The notes beneath the pieces are model-generated. The model saw nothing but the letters and a program-made list of their open reading frames with translations, was not told where the DNA came from and ran no database searches. 21,350 bases of DNA. Source: JACKOD01 sp041591635 (GTDB lineage Bacteria; Pseudomonadota; Gammaproteobacteria; Pseudomonadales; Oleiphilaceae). The DNA lies in NCBI GenBank assembly GCA_041591635.1, contig JBFHRO010000027.1, positions 1 to 21,350 on the forward strand. Reading direction: 5' to 3'. The position numbers and the translations under genes were made by a program. Below are positions 7,116 through 14,060 of the stretch, one piece after another (the first letter of the stretch is position 1; each line of letters starts with the position of its first letter).

Positions 7116-7130
7116 GTTACCACAGGTAAC
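7116..7130. repeat. Perfect palindrome GTTACC-aca-GGTAAC
   Basis: A 6-bp inverted repeat around a 3-base centre, 22 bases after the hybrid kinase stop. It may be an operator or part of a transcript end; there is no T-run directly after it. Confidence 0.4.
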
Positions 7131-7183
7131 AAGACAACATAAAAAATTGTTCTTATTTTTCACTTAGATAACTAACCTTTGGC

Positions 7184-7202
7184 TTGTCACTCAAAGTGAC
7201 AA
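7184..7202. repeat. Perfect palindrome TTGTCACT-caa-AGTGACAA
   Basis: An 8-bp inverted repeat with a 3-base centre. The AGTGACAA arm is followed within 60 bases by further GTCA/TGAC units, which looks like a cluster of binding half-sites rather than a terminator. No regulator can be assigned. Confidence 0.45.
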
Positions 7203-7451
7203 CCGCGTCACACTTGACTTGATGCCATCACAACACAAAACAGCTTACGTCAAACTAATGTCACATTTTTAGACAAATTCCGCCAATTCTTTCTCGAACC
7301 CGTTTTAACCTTGTGTCTTAACCATTTGATGCCCAATAAGTTCAGCACATCGGGTGCAACAATTGCGGTTATCGGCAGTAGCGCCGCGATAAAAGCGCTC
7401 GCCGGCGCAGAAAGAGCAACCATGCAAGCAGTGCAAATACAGAGGCCAACT

Positions 7452-7547
7452 ATGAGCGAAACCTGGGAATCTTTTATGAAAGTATCACTGGTGATGGGCA
7501 CATTTCTGGTAGTGAGCAGCCTGGCAGATGCGGCCCTTCTTTTTTAG
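7452..7547 (+). CDS. Possible 31-aa single-span membrane peptide (doubtful)
   Basis: The ATG at 7452 has AGAGG six bases upstream and encodes a short polar start (MSETWESFMK) followed by one hydrophobic segment, VSLVMGTFLVVSSLADAALLF, ending at TAG 7545-7547. In this size and shape it resembles small membrane peptides, but no family is recognised. The frame is open back to 7311 (72-78 residues), where the sequence is Ala/Ser-rich and has no ribosome site. A competing minus-strand frame, 7501-7250, also encodes a hydrophobic 83-residue protein starting at GTG without a ribosome site. At most one of the two is likely to be real. Confidence is low. Confidence 0.3.
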   Translation: MSETWESFMKVSLVMGTFLVVSSLADAALLF

Positions 7548-7572
7548 CAACCGGTTACGACCACTGTACGCT

Positions 7573-7597
7573 GGCGCCGACAGCGGATGTCGGCGCC
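7573..7597. terminator. 10-bp perfect hairpin in convergent gap
   Basis: GGCGCCGACA-gcgga-TGTCGGCGCC, a perfect 10-bp GC-rich stem with a 5-base loop, between the plus-strand small ORF and the minus-strand RND gene. There is no T-run on either side. Confidence 0.55.
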
Positions 7598-7613
7598 CTG
7601 AATCCCATCCGCA

Positions 7614-7642
7614 CAGGCAGGCTCAGTGCTTGAGCCGGCCTG
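7614..7642. terminator. 12-bp hairpin near the 3' end of the RND gene
   Basis: CAGGC-a-GGCTCA, loop GTGCT, TGAGCC-g-GCCTG: an 11-bp paired stem with one A-G mismatch, 22 bases beyond the RND stop on the minus strand. There is no U-tract. With the hairpin at 7573 it forms a tandem stem-loop block. Confidence 0.5.
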
Positions 7643-7664
7643 CGCTGGCCAGGTGACCTGCGGG

Positions 7665-9947
7665 TTACTTGTCTGCCTTCATTAATAACACCGGCAAAAA
7701 CAGAAAATCCCAGATCAAGGCGATCAAAATCGTAATCGCCACCATCAGCCCCATATAGGCATTGACCGTGAAGTTCGAGAACGCGAGGACAAAAAATCCG
7801 CCGGCAAGGGCAATGGTGGTGGTCACAATCGCTTTGCCGACCACCGTAAAGGCGTAATGCACCGCCTCGGGCGGTGCGTAGCCATGCTCCTGCCGCCCCC
7901 GCATGTATTTGGAAATGAAGTGCACCGTATCGTCCACCACGATGCCCAGTGTAATGGCAAAGATCACCGCCACCGCCAGGTTGACCTCGCCGTGAAAGAT
8001 GGCCCACAAACCAAAAGCCATGCCGGCCGGGAAGGCGTTGGGTAACAGGCTGATCAAACCGAACCGGATCGAACGCAAGGCGATGATCAGGGTAAGGGTG
8101 ACCAGTATCAGCGCCAGCACCGATCCCGTAAGCATGCTGTCGATGTTGCGCTGGCCGATATGGGCAAACATCAGCGAAATGCTCGCGCCATGGGAGGCAA
8201 TGTCAGGCGCATTCGCCGCCAGCCAGGCTGCCGCCCGCTCATCCAGCGCAATCAGCTCATTGGCCTTCTGGTTGCTCACCCGCACCTGTACCAGCGTACT
8301 GGATTTGTCGAGATTGATCTGGTTATTCAGGTCCAGCCCGAAGGGCAGTGACATCTCGTACAGCAGCAAGTACTGGGCCGCAAGCTCAGGATCCTGCGGC
8401 AGGCGATACCAAGCGGGGTCGTCTTCATGCATGTTCTGGTTCAGGCGCTTCATCACGTTGGTGAAGCTGCTCACCTGAACCACCTCTGGCTGCGCCAGAT
8501 ACCATTGGCTGAATGCCTCGACCTTGGCCAAAAACGCCGGATCTGTCACCCCGTTGCTGCGCCCGCTATCGAGCGAGTAAGAAATGATATCGAAACCGGT
8601 GAGGTTTTCTCCGGTGAAATCCGCAGCCTGGCGAAAGGGTACGTCGGTGTCGAAATACTCGATGGTGTCATCGTTGAGTTCGTTCTGAAACATGCACACA
8701 ATCAGAATCGAGGCCACGCCCAGCAACGAAAAAAACAACTGGTTAGGCCGGGTCATCACCAGCTTGTAGGTAGCTTCAACAAACGGATTGGGGCCGGTCG
8801 CGGCCTTGCGCCCTTTCATGGGCAGCATCATCACCAGTGCCGGGAACAGCGTAAGGCTAAACCAGAAAGCCATCATCACCCCAAAGGCGGCAATGTTTCC
8901 CAACTCTTGAAACGGTGGTGAATCACTGGCATTCATACTCAAGAATCCGATCGCCGTGGTGAGGCTGGTCAAAAACACCGGCTGCAGGTTCACCCGCAGG
9001 CTTTCGATCATGGCGCGCCGTTTGTCTTGCCCGCTGCCAAGGCAGTAAAGGTAGTTATTGAGAATATGCACACAGTCGCACACCGCCAAAGTAAGTACGA
9101 CAATCGGGCTGGCCACATTGACCTGGTTTAAAGAATAACCGATCCAGCCGGTAAACCCCTGCATGGCCACCACACTGACGGCGATCACAATCAAGGTGCC
9201 CAGTGTGCCCACAAAAGTGCGCAGGGTAAGCTGCAACAGCACCAGAATCAGCACAAACATGGCCGGCATCAAGGTGGCCGTGTCGCGCTTGGACATTTCG
9301 ACAAAGGTATGATTCACCACCGTTTGCCCAATCAGATGCAAACGGATGCCGGGGTTATCGGCCTCGATCTGACGCGCAATGTCGCGCGCAAAGGTCACGG
9401 CCTCTTCGGTGGCAAGGGACATCGCCTGCCGCTCCGAGGGCAAGTTCAGATTGACCGACACCATGGTGGAGTGGCCCCGGTCAGAAATGATCAGGTTCAC
9501 CAGCTGGGGCTCGCTCAGCGCAATGCGCTCAAGCTCTTGCAACTGTGCCGGCGTGAGACTGTCGGGGTCGGTCACCAGATCCCGCACCACCAGGTCGTCG
9601 CCCTCGACCCAGGTATGCTGGTAGTTGGTAATCGAATCCACCCGGCCCGAGTAAGGCATGGTCCAGCCCAACTCGGTGAGCCGGATAATGGCCTTGAGCA
9701 CGGAGGGCGAAAATACCTTGCCATCCTTGAGTTCGAGCACAAAAGAAATGTTGTCAGATTTGGCATAGGTAGCCTCGTTGGCCTGGTGGGCCAACATCTG
9801 CGGATTGTCGTCACTGAAGAAGATCTTGTAGTCACTGTCAAAGTGCAGATTTTTCATGCCCCAGCCAAGCGCCAGAAGCAGCAAGAGACTGGCCAGCGCC
9901 AGCGGCCACCGGTAGATAACGCAAAACCGGGCAAGTTGGTCGTTCAT
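7665..9947 (-). CDS. RND-superfamily exporter, MMPL/HpnN-like
   Basis: 760 residues with two RND halves. Each half has one N-terminal TM, a large periplasmic loop and a cluster of about five TMs, for 12 TMs in total. An N-terminal TM is at about 14-31 and the first periplasmic part begins FDSDYKIFFSDDNP. The second half carries GIVVDDTVHF with Asp672-Asp673, matching the proton-relay aspartates of the family. The equivalent place in the first half is CDCVH with only Asp291, so the two halves are not equal. MMPL-type proteins move lipids or hydrophobic compounds using the proton gradient; the substrate is unknown. The start at 9947 is supported by AAGGAG eight bases upstream. No membrane-fusion protein, outer-membrane channel or DUF1302/DUF1329 partner is next to it. 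It is divergent from the HD-GYP gene. Confidence 0.9.
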   Translation of the reverse strand: MNDQLARFCVIYRWPLALASLLLLLALGWGMKNLHFDSDYKIFFSDDNPQMLAHQANEATYAKSDNISFVLELKDGKVFSPSVLKAIIRLTELGWTMPYSGRVDSITNYQHTWVEGDDLVVRDLVTDPDSLTPAQLQELERIALSEPQLVNLIISDRGHSTMVSVNLNLPSERQAMSLATEEAVTFARDIARQIEADNPGIRLHLIGQTVVNHTFVEMSKRDTATLMPAMFVLILVLLQLTLRTFVGTLGTLIVIAVSVVAMQGFTGWIGYSLNQVNVASPIVVLTLAVCDCVHILNNYLYCLGSGQDKRRAMIESLRVNLQPVFLTSLTTAIGFLSMNASDSPPFQELGNIAAFGVMMAFWFSLTLFPALVMMLPMKGRKAATGPNPFVEATYKLVMTRPNQLFFSLLGVASILIVCMFQNELNDDTIEYFDTDVPFRQAADFTGENLTGFDIISYSLDSGRSNGVTDPAFLAKVEAFSQWYLAQPEVVQVSSFTNVMKRLNQNMHEDDPAWYRLPQDPELAAQYLLLYEMSLPFGLDLNNQINLDKSSTLVQVRVSNQKANELIALDERAAAWLAANAPDIASHGASISLMFAHIGQRNIDSMLTGSVLALILVTLTLIIALRSIRFGLISLLPNAFPAGMAFGLWAIFHGEVNLAVAVIFAITLGIVVDDTVHFISKYMRGRQEHGYAPPEAVHYAFTVVGKAIVTTTIALAGGFFVLAFSNFTVNAYMGLMVAITILIALIWDFLFLPVLLMKADK

Positions 9948-10028
9948 CCAGTGAACTCCTTTGATGGTTGCTGATAAAGGGTAGGCGGCTCAAACCGCTT
10001 GCAGAGTGTAACAACAATTGCCCGTATC

Positions 10029-10063
10029 GCATCGGGCACACTGCTAAAAAACGCGCCCGATGC
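10029..10063. repeat. 9-bp inverted repeat in a divergent promoter region
   Basis: GCATCGGGC and GCCCGATGC are separated by 17 bases, between the divergent RND and HD-GYP genes. A third copy of the GCCCG core lies at 10019-10024 next to CAATTG, and CAATTG recurs at 10063-10068. The arrangement suits an operator shared by both genes or a leader stem-loop. A TATAGT box at 10070-10075 (+) lies just outside. Confidence 0.4.
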
Positions 10064-10186
10064 AATTGCTATAGTGATTTTTGCATTTGGCCACTTCATG
10101 CAAACGACTCATTTGTCAACTAAACTGGGATTACGAGCCGCTCACCGGCATGACTGTTTCAGGAGCACCCGCCGTCGCGGCAAGCC

Positions 10187-11449
10187 ATGTCTACCAAGCA
10201 AGAAAAACCCGCATCTCAAACCGCCACGTCAGAGTCGCTGGGCAAGCGCCTGGTCGAAGTACGGTTGCGCCCGGATCAGCTCGAACTGGGCATGCACGTG
10301 GTGCGAACTGACCGCCCCTGGACGGAACTGCCGGTCATGCTGCAGGGCATGATTATCAAGTCCTATGCCGATATCGATATGCTGCGCGACCACTGCGAGG
10401 AGGTTTATATCGAAATCGACAAGGAATTCTGGCTCGAAAACCGCGCCGGCATCGCCGACAAACAAAATCGCCAGTATCCGGGCCTGGTGGAAAACGTGCC
10501 ATTTCAGGTGGAACTGGTCAAAGCCAAGTTTGTGCTGGAAGAGGCCAAGAGCCATATCGACGAAGTCTTTGCCGCCGTCGAGAAAGAGCAGATCATTGAA
10601 ATCGAGCGCTCACGCGCGCTGATAAAATCCTGCGTTCACAGCATTCTCAACAACGCCAATGCCTTGTTGTGGCTGACCAAAATCAAGAACCAGGACAAGT
10701 ACACCGCAGAGCACTGCATTCGCGTGGGCATATTGGCCATCACCCTTGGCCGTTACGTTGGCCTGAATGAAAACGAACTCGAGCTTTTGGGCCTGTGCGG
10801 TATATTGCACGACGTGGGCAAGATGAAGGTGCCCGACGAAATACTCAACAAACCCGGGCGCCTGACAAGAATCGAGTACGAAATCATCAAGCAGCATACC
10901 AGTCTGGGATACGAAATACTCAGTGACTACCCCACCCTGGAGCCCATGGTGAAAGAAACGGCCCTGCTGCACCATGAACGCATCGATGGTCAGGGCTATC
11001 CTCAGGGCACTTTTGGCGCCTACCTGCACAAATACATTCGCATGGTTACCATTGTTGATGCCTACGATGCCATCACCAGCAATCGGGTGTACAAATCCAG
11101 CGCGCCGGCCTTCGATGCCCTCAAGATTCTCTTTGCCGAGCGCGGCAAGCACTTTGATGAAACCCTGGTGGAAGCCTTTATTCGCATGATCGGTATCTAC
11201 CCCCCCGGAACCCTGGTCGAAATGACCAACGGCGAGGTAGGCATAGTGATTGCCTCTAACCAGAATCACCGCCTGCGCCCCAAGGTGGAACTGGTACTTA
11301 CCGCCAGCAAGAAGCCGCGCCCCTCTTACATCATCAACCTGGCCGATAACATTCTGGACGCAAGCGGCATGCCTTACGGTATCAAAACCGGTCTGGCAGA
11401 CGGCACTTACGGGGTCTATCTGCGCGATCACACCGCCAGCAAAGACTAA
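10187..11449 (+). CDS. HD-GYP domain c-di-GMP phosphodiesterase with DUF3391
   Basis: 420 residues, cytosolic, no TM segments. The first 130 or so residues form a DUF3391-type domain (KRLVEVRLRPDQLELGMHVVRTDRPW). A helical linker follows, then the HD-GYP domain (about 165-345). The metal-binding pair is His208-Asp209 in LHDVGKMKVPDEILNKPG, with HHERIDGQGYP at 262-272. TIVDAYDAITSNRVYK and the long RMIGIYPPGTLVEM end are also family features. All key residues are present, so it is expected to hydrolyse cyclic di-GMP and so favour motility over biofilm. The ATG at 10187 has only a weak ribosome site. The AEC carrier begins 42 bp after its stop, so they may be cotranscribed. Confidence 0.93.
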   Translation: MSTKQEKPASQTATSESLGKRLVEVRLRPDQLELGMHVVRTDRPWTELPVMLQGMIIKSYADIDMLRDHCEEVYIEIDKEFWLENRAGIADKQNRQYPGLVENVPFQVELVKAKFVLEEAKSHIDEVFAAVEKEQIIEIERSRALIKSCVHSILNNANALLWLTKIKNQDKYTAEHCIRVGILAITLGRYVGLNENELELLGLCGILHDVGKMKVPDEILNKPGRLTRIEYEIIKQHTSLGYEILSDYPTLEPMVKETALLHHERIDGQGYPQGTFGAYLHKYIRMVTIVDAYDAITSNRVYKSSAPAFDALKILFAERGKHFDETLVEAFIRMIGIYPPGTLVEMTNGEVGIVIASNQNHRLRPKVELVLTASKKPRPSYIINLADNILDASGMPYGIKTGLADGTYGVYLRDHTASKD

Positions 11450-11491
11450 AGAGCCTGCTCCTGCCTCCCCTCAATTCAGCCCGGAGCCTGT

Positions 11492-12469
11492 GTGGCGAAT
11501 TTTTTCGACATTCTTGGTTACACCGCCAACATTACGCTACCGATTTTTGTGGTGGTTTTTTTGGGCTGGTACTTGCGCCGCACCCAGGTGATCAGCACCG
11601 AGTTCATCGCTACCAGTTCGCGCCTGGTGTTCAATCTGGCGCTCCCGGCGCTGCTGTTTACCAACATTCTCGCCACCGATTTGCAGCAGTTATTCAACAG
11701 CGCGCAAGTCCTCTACGCCCTTTTGGCCACGCTGGGCGGGTTTATACTGGTATGGTTTCATGGCCGAAAATGGCGTGCGCAGCCACGCATTCGTGGCGTT
11801 TTTGTTCAAAGTGCCTTTCGCGGCAACATGGGAATCATCGGGCTGGCCTTGTGCGCCAGTCTGTACGGTGAGCAAGGGTTGGCCGTTGGCTCTATATTGC
11901 TGGCCTTTCTCACCCTTGCCTACAATGTGCTCTCGGTGTACGCATTGACGGCCCCCTTTTACAGTGCCGGCCTGCATCCCGCCGGTGCGGCTTCGCATCG
12001 CTGGTTTGCGGTGGTGCGCGATATTGGCCGCAACCCGCTGATCATTGCGATTCTCGCGGCCCTGCTGCTGCAGTGGCTACAATGGCGCATCCCGCAAATA
12101 CTGCTTACCAGCGGCAATTATTTCGCCCAGCTCACTTTACCTTTGGCACTGCTGTGCGTGGGCGGCTCGATCAACCTGGCGGCACTGCGCCACAGCACGG
12201 GCCCGTCGATCTGGGCCTGCAGCTACAAGCTGTTATTGTTGCCCGTGCCAATGACGGTGGGCGCCTGGGCACTGGGATTTGAGGGCGTGGTTCTGGGCAC
12301 CCTGTTTGCCATGTTTGCCAGCCCTACCGCGACCGCCAGCTTCGTCATGGCCAAAGCCATGGGTGGTGATGCCGACCTCGCGGCCAACACCATTGCACTT
12401 ACAACCGTGCTCTCACTATTCACCTTGAGCACAGGCATTTTTGTGCTCACAATGCTTAATATTGGTTAA
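11492..12469 (+). CDS. AEC-family (auxin efflux carrier-like) transporter
   Basis: 325 residues of inner-membrane protein with about ten TM segments in two halves. The opening YTANITLPIFVVVFLGWYLRR, then FNLALPALLFTNI, RGNMGIIGLAL and the later LTLPLALLCVGGSINL and FASPTATASFVMAKAMGGD are typical of the bacterial AEC family, which exports carboxylates or amino acid-like compounds. The substrate is unknown. The start is a GTG at 11492 with GGAG five bases upstream (cccGGAGcctgt). It follows the HD-GYP gene by 42 bp in the same orientation, a common operon spacing, though a functional tie is not evident. The next gene starts 88 bp later. Confidence 0.9.
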   Translation: MANFFDILGYTANITLPIFVVVFLGWYLRRTQVISTEFIATSSRLVFNLALPALLFTNILATDLQQLFNSAQVLYALLATLGGFILVWFHGRKWRAQPRIRGVFVQSAFRGNMGIIGLALCASLYGEQGLAVGSILLAFLTLAYNVLSVYALTAPFYSAGLHPAGAASHRWFAVVRDIGRNPLIIAILAALLLQWLQWRIPQILLTSGNYFAQLTLPLALLCVGGSINLAALRHSTGPSIWACSYKLLLLPVPMTVGAWALGFEGVVLGTLFAMFASPTATASFVMAKAMGGDADLAANTIALTTVLSLFTLSTGIFVLTMLNIG

Positions 12470-12557
12470 TATTTGTACTTTTCTTCGTGCAACCAGTGCA
12501 TTGAGCAAGCACTTCAGCTAACATGTGTACGCTATTTATTCACACGAGTTACGCCTT

Positions 12558-13259
12558 ATGAATTTACCCTCGAGCCCGTCGACTGCGGCGTGCAAAATCA
12601 CCGCCACTTCCGCCCGTCAATCGCGCCCGTACCAGCCCGGCGAAGAGCTGGCCAACAGCCTCACTCACGGCATAGGAGCACTGTTGAGCCTGGTGGGACT
12701 GTTCTTTCTGTTGCTTAACAAGGATACCCTCAGTGATGGCTGGCGCATTCTCAGCTTCAGCATCTTTGGCAGCAGTCTGTTTCTGCTGTACCTTGCCTCG
12801 ACCCTGTATCACAGTTGTAGCAACGAGGTGATCAAAAAGCGCCTCAAAACCCTCGATCATTGTGCGATTTATTTGCTCATTGCCGGCTCTTATACGCCTT
12901 TTTTGCTGGTGAAACTTCGTGATGGCATGGGTTGGACGCTGTTCGCGGTGGTCTGGCTCATTGCCTTTGCCGGCATTTTGCTAAAACTGGTGTTCGCCCA
13001 CCGATTCAAGGCACTGCGCGTGGGCACTTATCTGATCATGGGCTGGCTGGTGGTGGTGGCCGGTCAAAGCCTGATACAAAGTGTAGAGGCAGGGGGGTTG
13101 TGGTTGTTGCTGGCAGGCGGGCTGGCCTACACCCTGGGTGTGGTTTTCTACCTCGGCCATCGCATTCCCTACCACCACGCCATCTGGCACCTGTTTGTGC
13201 TGGGCGGTTCCATGTGTCACTACTTTGCGATCTATTACTATGTGCGACCGCTCGCCTGA
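12558..13259 (+). CDS. trhA: Hemolysin III / PAQR-family membrane protein (TrhA-like)
   Basis: 233 residues with seven TM segments, of the PAQR superfamily. Family marks are GEELANSLTHGIGAL, STLYHSC, LDHCAIYLLIAGSYTPF and the C-terminal YHHAIWHLFVLGGSMCHYF, whose His residues with the earlier Ser-His-Asp form the presumed metal-dependent site. Bacterial members are implicated in membrane-fluidity homeostasis; hemolysin is a historic name. A poorly conserved, Ser/Thr/Ala-rich segment of about 25 residues precedes the core. The ATG at 12558 is preferred; a GTG at 12525 is in frame but has no better ribosome site. It is convergent with the binding-protein gene at 13311, with hairpins between. 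Confidence 0.92.
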   Translation: MNLPSSPSTAACKITATSARQSRPYQPGEELANSLTHGIGALLSLVGLFFLLLNKDTLSDGWRILSFSIFGSSLFLLYLASTLYHSCSNEVIKKRLKTLDHCAIYLLIAGSYTPFLLVKLRDGMGWTLFAVVWLIAFAGILLKLVFAHRFKALRVGTYLIMGWLVVVAGQSLIQSVEAGGLWLLLAGGLAYTLGVVFYLGHRIPYHHAIWHLFVLGGSMCHYFAIYYYVRPLA

Positions 13260-13269
13260 GCGGTACGCC

Positions 13270-13310
13270 ACGACCCGGGCCAAACCGGGTTGGCGGCTGG
13301 CCCAGGTCGT
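13270..13310. terminator. Competing hairpins between convergent genes
   Basis: A long stem, ACGACC-c-GGGCC pairing with GGCCC-a-GGTCGT, is followed on the plus strand by TTTAATT. Inside it a shorter alternative, ACCCGG-gccaaa-CCGGGT (13273-13290), can form. It probably ends the hemolysin III transcript and possibly the opposite one. The T-tract is short. Confidence 0.5.
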
Positions 13311-14060
13311 TTAATTCACCTTGCGGAAGTACTCGGCATTGATTTTATCGACGGTATTGTCGCGAAACATGCTGGTGACGGTTTTTTGCATCAGGCGAAT
13401 GGTTTTTTTGTCGACACTGAGATTGCAGCCCATCGCCCGCACCGTGGTGAAAAACATCAACTCGGGTTCTCCAAGGGTCACCTGCGCCTCGGCGGCCGAA
13501 TAATCGGCTGACAACCGGTCAGACACCCAGAAATCAATGCGCTTTTTCATCAGCTTGCCCAGATTGAGTTCATTGCGACTGGTGTACTCCACGTTCATAC
13601 CAAAGCTTTCCAGGTACTCCCCCACACCACTACCGAGATAACTGCCCAGACTGTACGGCCGAAGATCTTCCATGGTGGTCAGTGGAATGCTCACCGCCGG
13701 GTGACTGTACACCCCATGGCGGGAAATGATGATGGGACTTACCCAGTGAAACAGAGCCTCTCGCTCCTGGCTGCGTTCAATGGGAAAAACACAATGGTTG
13801 GGTGTGGTTTCTGCCATAAAGATGGCGCGTTTGGGCGGCAACAAAAGCATGTCGTACTCGATATCGGCCCGCTTCATCAGGGTTTGAACCAACTGAATCA
13901 AGACCCCGCCGGGTTTCTCTTCGTCCCAGTCCACCAGGGGTTTTTCCGCGAAGGCCAGCAACCGCAAAGGTTCCGCCTGTACGGCCCCCGGCGCGACCAC
14001 CAGCATCAGAATGCAGCCCAAGGTTCTGCCAAGCTCCCGGCACCAGTTAATTCCAGACAC
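13311..14060 (-). CDS. Periplasmic substrate-binding protein, amino-acid-type (SBP family 3-like)
   Basis: 249 residues: a secretory signal (hydrophobic CILMLVVAPGAVQA, cleavage likely before EPLRLLAF) and then a two-lobed binding protein. Features are KPGGVLIQLVQTLM, PKRAIFMAE, HWVSPIIISRHGVYSHP, LRPYSLGSYLGSGVGEYL and a C-terminal KTVTSMFRDNTVDKINAEYFRKV helix, typical of the PBPb (solute-binding family 3) fold without an obvious Lys/Arg ligand motif that would name the substrate. The start is set at the GTG at 14060 because AGGAGG (14067-14072) lies six bases upstream. An ATG at 14075 is also in frame but has no ribosome site. It overlaps the upstream binding-protein gene by 14 bp. No permease or ATPase gene is adjacent, so it may deliver ligand to a distant transporter or a sensor. 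Confidence 0.82.
   Translation of the reverse strand: MSGINWCRELGRTLGCILMLVVAPGAVQAEPLRLLAFAEKPLVDWDEEKPGGVLIQLVQTLMKRADIEYDMLLLPPKRAIFMAETTPNHCVFPIERSQEREALFHWVSPIIISRHGVYSHPAVSIPLTTMEDLRPYSLGSYLGSGVGEYLESFGMNVEYTSRNELNLGKLMKKRIDFWVSDRLSADYSAAEAQVTLGEPELMFFTTVRAMGCNLSVDKKTIRLMQKTVTSMFRDNTVDKINAEYFRKVN

Larger units (their letters stand above)
7095..7451. other. AT-rich palindromic intergenic region
   Basis: 357 bp without a supported gene, clearly more AT-rich than its flanks. It includes two perfect palindromes (7116-7130 and 7184-7202), and the half-site GTCA/TGAC recurs near 7207, 7215, 7248 and 7259. An AAGACAA/TTGTTCTT imperfect stem with a following T-run (about 7131-7160) could be a weak terminator for the kinase gene. 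A frame on each strand continues into this region from the right, but neither has a ribosome site here. Confidence 0.5.

Noticed and set aside
7104..7121. Possible sigma-54 promoter (TGGCAC near 7106)
   Set aside because: The -12 GC element is absent at the required spacing.
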